Shown in pieces: positions 4,845 to 6,823 of a DNA stretch of 6,823 nt. The notes beneath the pieces are model-generated. The model had not been told where the DNA came from, searched no databases, and saw only the letters and a list, made by a program, of their open reading frames with translations. Both the position numbers and the translations under genes were made by a program. Numbering within the stretch: the first letter of the stretch is position 1; every line of letters starts with the position of its first letter. Source of the stretch: Clostridia bacterium (GTDB lineage Bacteria > Bacillota_A > Clostridia > Oscillospirales > CAG-272). The DNA lies in assembly GCA_017632155.1 (NCBI GenBank), contig JAGBRZ010000084.1, positions 1-6,823 of the forward strand, given 5' to 3'.

Positions 4845-6257
4845 ATGAATAAATGTATTAGAATATCAAAAGAAAAGCCCATCCCGGAGGATCGGAAAGC
4901 ATACGCAGAGGCGGTGTTTTCTTTGGTCGGCGGCAAGGGTTATAAATGCTTTGTGCAGACATTCGGCTGCCAACAAAACGATGCAGACAGCGAGCGCATT
5001 GCCGGTATGGCGGCTGAAATGGGTTATTCGATAACAGATACCCCCGAAGAGGCTGATCTGATCGTAGTAAACACCTGCGCCGTCCGTGAGCATGCTGAGA
5101 AGAAAGCTCTTTCACTTATCGGTCAGTACAAGCATTGCAAAAACAATAAAAAAGAGCTTATTATCGCAGTTTGCGGTTGTATGCCCTCACAGGAGCACCG
5201 CGCCGACGAGATCAAGCATAAATATCCTTACGTAGATTTCACCTTTGGTACATCGGATCTTTATATGCTCCCCGAGCTCCTTTACAGACGTCTTTCGGGT
5301 GCAAAGAGAACGTTCATCATCCCCGAGGACAGACCTCCCGTAGTTGAGGACATCCCTGTCGTGCGTGAGAGCAACTATCGTGCTTGGGTCAGCATTATGT
5401 ACGGATGTAATAATTTCTGCTCATACTGCATCGTCCCTTATGTCCGTGGCAGAGAGCGAAGCCGTCACCCCGATGCCATCGAAACCGAAGTGCGTCAGCT
5501 TATTGCTGAAGGATACAAGGATATAACATTGCTCGGTCAGAACGTGAATTCATACGGCAGAGGCTGCGATTTCGGTTGCGATTTTGCAGATCTGCTTGAG
5601 CGGCTTTCATCCATCGAAGGTGATTATAAACTTCACTTTATGACAAGCCATCCGAAGGATGCAACAAAGAAGCTTATTGATGTTATGGCTCGTAACGAAC
5701 GAATTGCACGTCAGTTCCATTTGCCGCTCCAATCGGGTTCAAGCGAGATGCTTCGCAAAATGAACCGCGGATATACGGCAGAGAAGTACATCGAAATTCT
5801 TGATTACATCAAAGAAAAACTCCCCGATGCAACACTTTCGACAGACATAATTGTCGCATTCCCCGGCGAAACAGAAGAGGATTTCAAAAAGACACTCGAG
5901 CTTCTTGAGTATGTCAAATACGATATGGTCTTTTCCTTCATCTATTCGCCCAGAAACGGCACGCCCGCCGCAAAAATGGAAGATGTCGTGCCAGATGATG
6001 TAAAGGCAGACAGAATGCGCCGTCTTCTTGATCTTCAGACAGAAATCGCAGATAGTCTTAATGCAAAATGCCTCGGCAAGACATATCGCGTCATTTGTCA
6101 GGGACAGAGCAAGAATAACGCAGGTATGCTTGAGGGAAGAACCGAAGGCAACAAGATACTGCTCTTCGCGTCGGATACCGCGCGTGAGGGCGATTACGTA
6201 AACGTAAAAGTAACCAAAACACATGCCTACGCCCTTTACGGCGAGGAAGTTAAATAA
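4845..6257 (+). CDS. miaB: tRNA-2-methylthio-N6-dimethylallyladenosine synthase (MiaB)
   Basis: This radical-SAM methylthiotransferase converts i6A37 to ms2i6A37 in tRNAs that read codons starting with U, improving decoding. The N-terminal UPF0004/MTTase domain (about residues 34-150) holds the cysteines of the auxiliary [4Fe-4S] cluster: C42 in GCQQN, C78 in NTCAVRE and C112 in CGCMPS. The radical-SAM domain (about 178-400) has the CxxxCxxC motif C188-C192-C195 in YGCNNFCSYCIVPYVRGRE, then GQNVNSYG and the LPLQSGS motif (294-300). The TRAM RNA-binding domain covers about 403-468. The 470-residue length is normal for the family, and VRGRERSR together with the mutS neighbourhood supports MiaB rather than MtaB or RimO. 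The ATG at 4845 has only a weak GAG-type ribosome binding site, but the N-terminal extension is of usual length and no better start is seen. It heads an operon, with a YlbF/YmcA-family gene starting 28 bases after its stop. Confidence 0.96.
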   Translation: MNKCIRISKEKPIPEDRKAYAEAVFSLVGGKGYKCFVQTFGCQQNDADSERIAGMAAEMGYSITDTPEEADLIVVNTCAVREHAEKKALSLIGQYKHCKNNKKELIIAVCGCMPSQEHRADEIKHKYPYVDFTFGTSDLYMLPELLYRRLSGAKRTFIIPEDRPPVVEDIPVVRESNYRAWVSIMYGCNNFCSYCIVPYVRGRERSRHPDAIETEVRQLIAEGYKDITLLGQNVNSYGRGCDFGCDFADLLERLSSIEGDYKLHFMTSHPKDATKKLIDVMARNERIARQFHLPLQSGSSEMLRKMNRGYTAEKYIEILDYIKEKLPDATLSTDIIVAFPGETEEDFKKTLELLEYVKYDMVFSFIYSPRNGTPAAKMEDVVPDDVKADRMRRLLDLQTEIADSLNAKCLGKTYRVICQGQSKNNAGMLEGRTEGNKILLFASDTAREGDYVNVKVTKTHAYALYGEEVK

Positions 6258-6268
6258 GATTTATTTTG

Positions 6269-6274
6269 AAAGGA
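6269..6274 (+). promoter_or_regulatory. Ribosome binding site deciding the YlbF/YmcA-family start
   Basis: AAAGGA lies after the miaB stop codon and 11 bases before the ATG at 6286. The upstream in-frame ATG at 6223 is within miaB and would add 21 residues translated from miaB coding sequence in another frame. Confidence 0.75.
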
Positions 6275-6285
6275 ATTATATAAAA

Positions 6286-6681
6286 ATGGAAAAAGCACAG
6301 ATTCTTGATCTTGCCGCAACTATTGGCAAGGAAGTTAAAGAAAGCGAACTTATGAAGGCTTATGAGGCTGCAGAAGCAGCATACGTTGCAGACGAAGCAC
6401 TCCAGGACAAGATCCGCGAGTATTCGGTACAGCAGCAGCTTCTTGCCGAGGAAAATACAAAGCCCGAGCCCAATTCATTCATCATTGAAACCGTTCAGGG
6501 CAGACTTCAGGGTCTTTACGGTGAGATCACTGCATCCAAGACCTTCGTTGAGTTCAGCGAAAAGCAGGATCAGGTTCGTGAGCTTCTCACACAGATCAAC
6601 AACGTAATGATGCAGCAGATCACAGGCGAGGATCCTTCTGCTTGCACTCACGATTGCTCCACCTGCCACGGTTGCCACTAA
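6286..6681 (+). CDS. YlbF/YmcA-family regulator (DUF964) with Cys-rich C-terminus
   Basis: 131 residues. A small all-helical protein of the YlbF/YmcA family, recognised by the helical pattern AKAYEAAEAAYxADExLQ-like (here ELMKAYEAAEAAYVADEALQ, 21-40), the Gln/Asn-rich C-terminal helix (LLTQINNVMMQQITGE) and its position between miaB and mutS. In Bacillus subtilis, YlbF, YmcA and YaaT form an Fe-S-binding complex that assists RNase Y-dependent RNA processing and affects sporulation, competence and biofilm formation. The tail ACTHDCSTCHGCH carries four cysteines (120, 124, 127, 130) and three histidines (122, 128, 131), plausible metal or Fe-S ligands. A longer open frame reaches back to 6223 inside miaB, but AAAGGA at 6269-6274, 11 bases before the ATG at 6286, and the family-like N-terminus (MEKAQILDLA) decide this start. 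Whether it is the functional YmcA or YlbF equivalent is uncertain; synteny favours YmcA. Confidence 0.88.
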   Translation: MEKAQILDLAATIGKEVKESELMKAYEAAEAAYVADEALQDKIREYSVQQQLLAEENTKPEPNSFIIETVQGRLQGLYGEITASKTFVEFSEKQDQVRELLTQINNVMMQQITGEDPSACTHDCSTCHGCH

Positions 6682-6714
6682 TTTTAACGCTTAAGAAATG
6701 AGAGGTGTTGCATT

Positions 6715-6823
6715 ATGACTCCAATGATGCAGCAATATTTTGAAATAAAGAATCAATACGAGGGCTACCTCTTGTTTTACCGTCTCGGCGATTTTTACGA
6801 GATGTTCTTTGACGATGCCCTCA
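6715..6823 (+). CDS. mutS: DNA mismatch repair protein MutS, N-terminal end (partial)
   Basis: Only the first 36 codons are in the window; the gene runs off the right edge. The N-terminus [15 protein letters not shown] followed by [18 protein letters not shown] is the start of the MutS mismatch-recognition domain I, including the Phe-Tyr-Glu of the conserved F-x-E motif (residues 27-29 in GDFYEMF) that inserts at the mispair. MutS recognises base mismatches and small loops and recruits MutL. The start is supported by AGAGGTG (6701-6707), 7 bases upstream. It begins 33 bases after the YlbF/YmcA-family stop, with no promoter or terminator between them, so it is probably transcribed from the promoter upstream of miaB. 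Confidence 0.96.
   Translation, partial: MTPMMQQYFEIKNQYEGYLLFYRLGDFYEMFFDDAL

Noticed and set aside
5739..6224. 161-codon open frame on the - strand inside miaB
   Set aside because: It is a shadow of miaB, whose conserved motifs confirm the + strand; the antisense product resembles nothing and has no start signals.
6223..6285. Upstream extension of the YlbF/YmcA-family frame to an ATG inside miaB
   Set aside because: The extra 21 residues come from the end of miaB in another frame, no ribosome binding site precedes that ATG, and AAAGGA plus a family-like N-terminus mark 6286 as the start.

Overview
The window looks like a chromosomal segment of a Gram-positive, low-to-mid-GC bacterium, most likely of class Clostridia (possibly the Ruminococcaceae/Oscillospirales; that finer placement is only an impression). 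Evidence: a Firmicutes-type 23S rRNA 3' end, the miaB / YlbF-YmcA-family / mutS gene order known from Bacillus (ymcB-ymcA-cotE-mutS) and relatives, consensus sigma-A promoters with strong Shine-Dalgarno sites, and a cell-wall D,D-carboxypeptidase with a Thr/Glu-rich stalk.

Layout. Positions 1-114 are the 3' end of a 23S rRNA gene on the + strand. It is followed by a short spacer with no 5S gene and by an intrinsic terminator (201-226). A promoter (about 245-273) then leads into a 540-residue ECF-type sigma factor (343-1965, +) carrying a long C-terminal extension with an additional winged-helix-like segment. A perfect 16-bp bidirectional terminator (1973-2010) separates it from convergent minus-strand genes. 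Reading leftwards on that strand, these are an S11 D-alanyl-D-alanine carboxypeptidase (4657-3158), a single-pass membrane-anchored protein of unknown function (3061-2564) and a two-pass small membrane protein of unknown function (2509-2024). The carboxypeptidase has its own promoter and a hairpin after its stop; the two unknown genes share a near-perfect promoter at 3095-3123.

The spacer 4658-4844 holds two divergent consensus promoters, one for the carboxypeptidase and one for the right-hand operon: miaB (tRNA i6A37 methylthiotransferase, 4845-6257), a YlbF/YmcA-family gene with a Cys-rich tail (6286-6681) and the first 36 codons of mutS (6715 onward, cut by the window edge).

Functionally, the right part is a conserved housekeeping block (tRNA modification, RNA-processing or regulatory accessory factor, mismatch repair). 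The middle is envelope-related and contains two orphan membrane proteins. The sigma factor is the least ordinary gene. I see no CRISPR array, tRNA gene, insertion sequence, phage gene or obvious defence system. No stretch longer than 300 bases lacks a gene. The largest gap, 115-342, holds the rRNA trailer, a terminator and a promoter.
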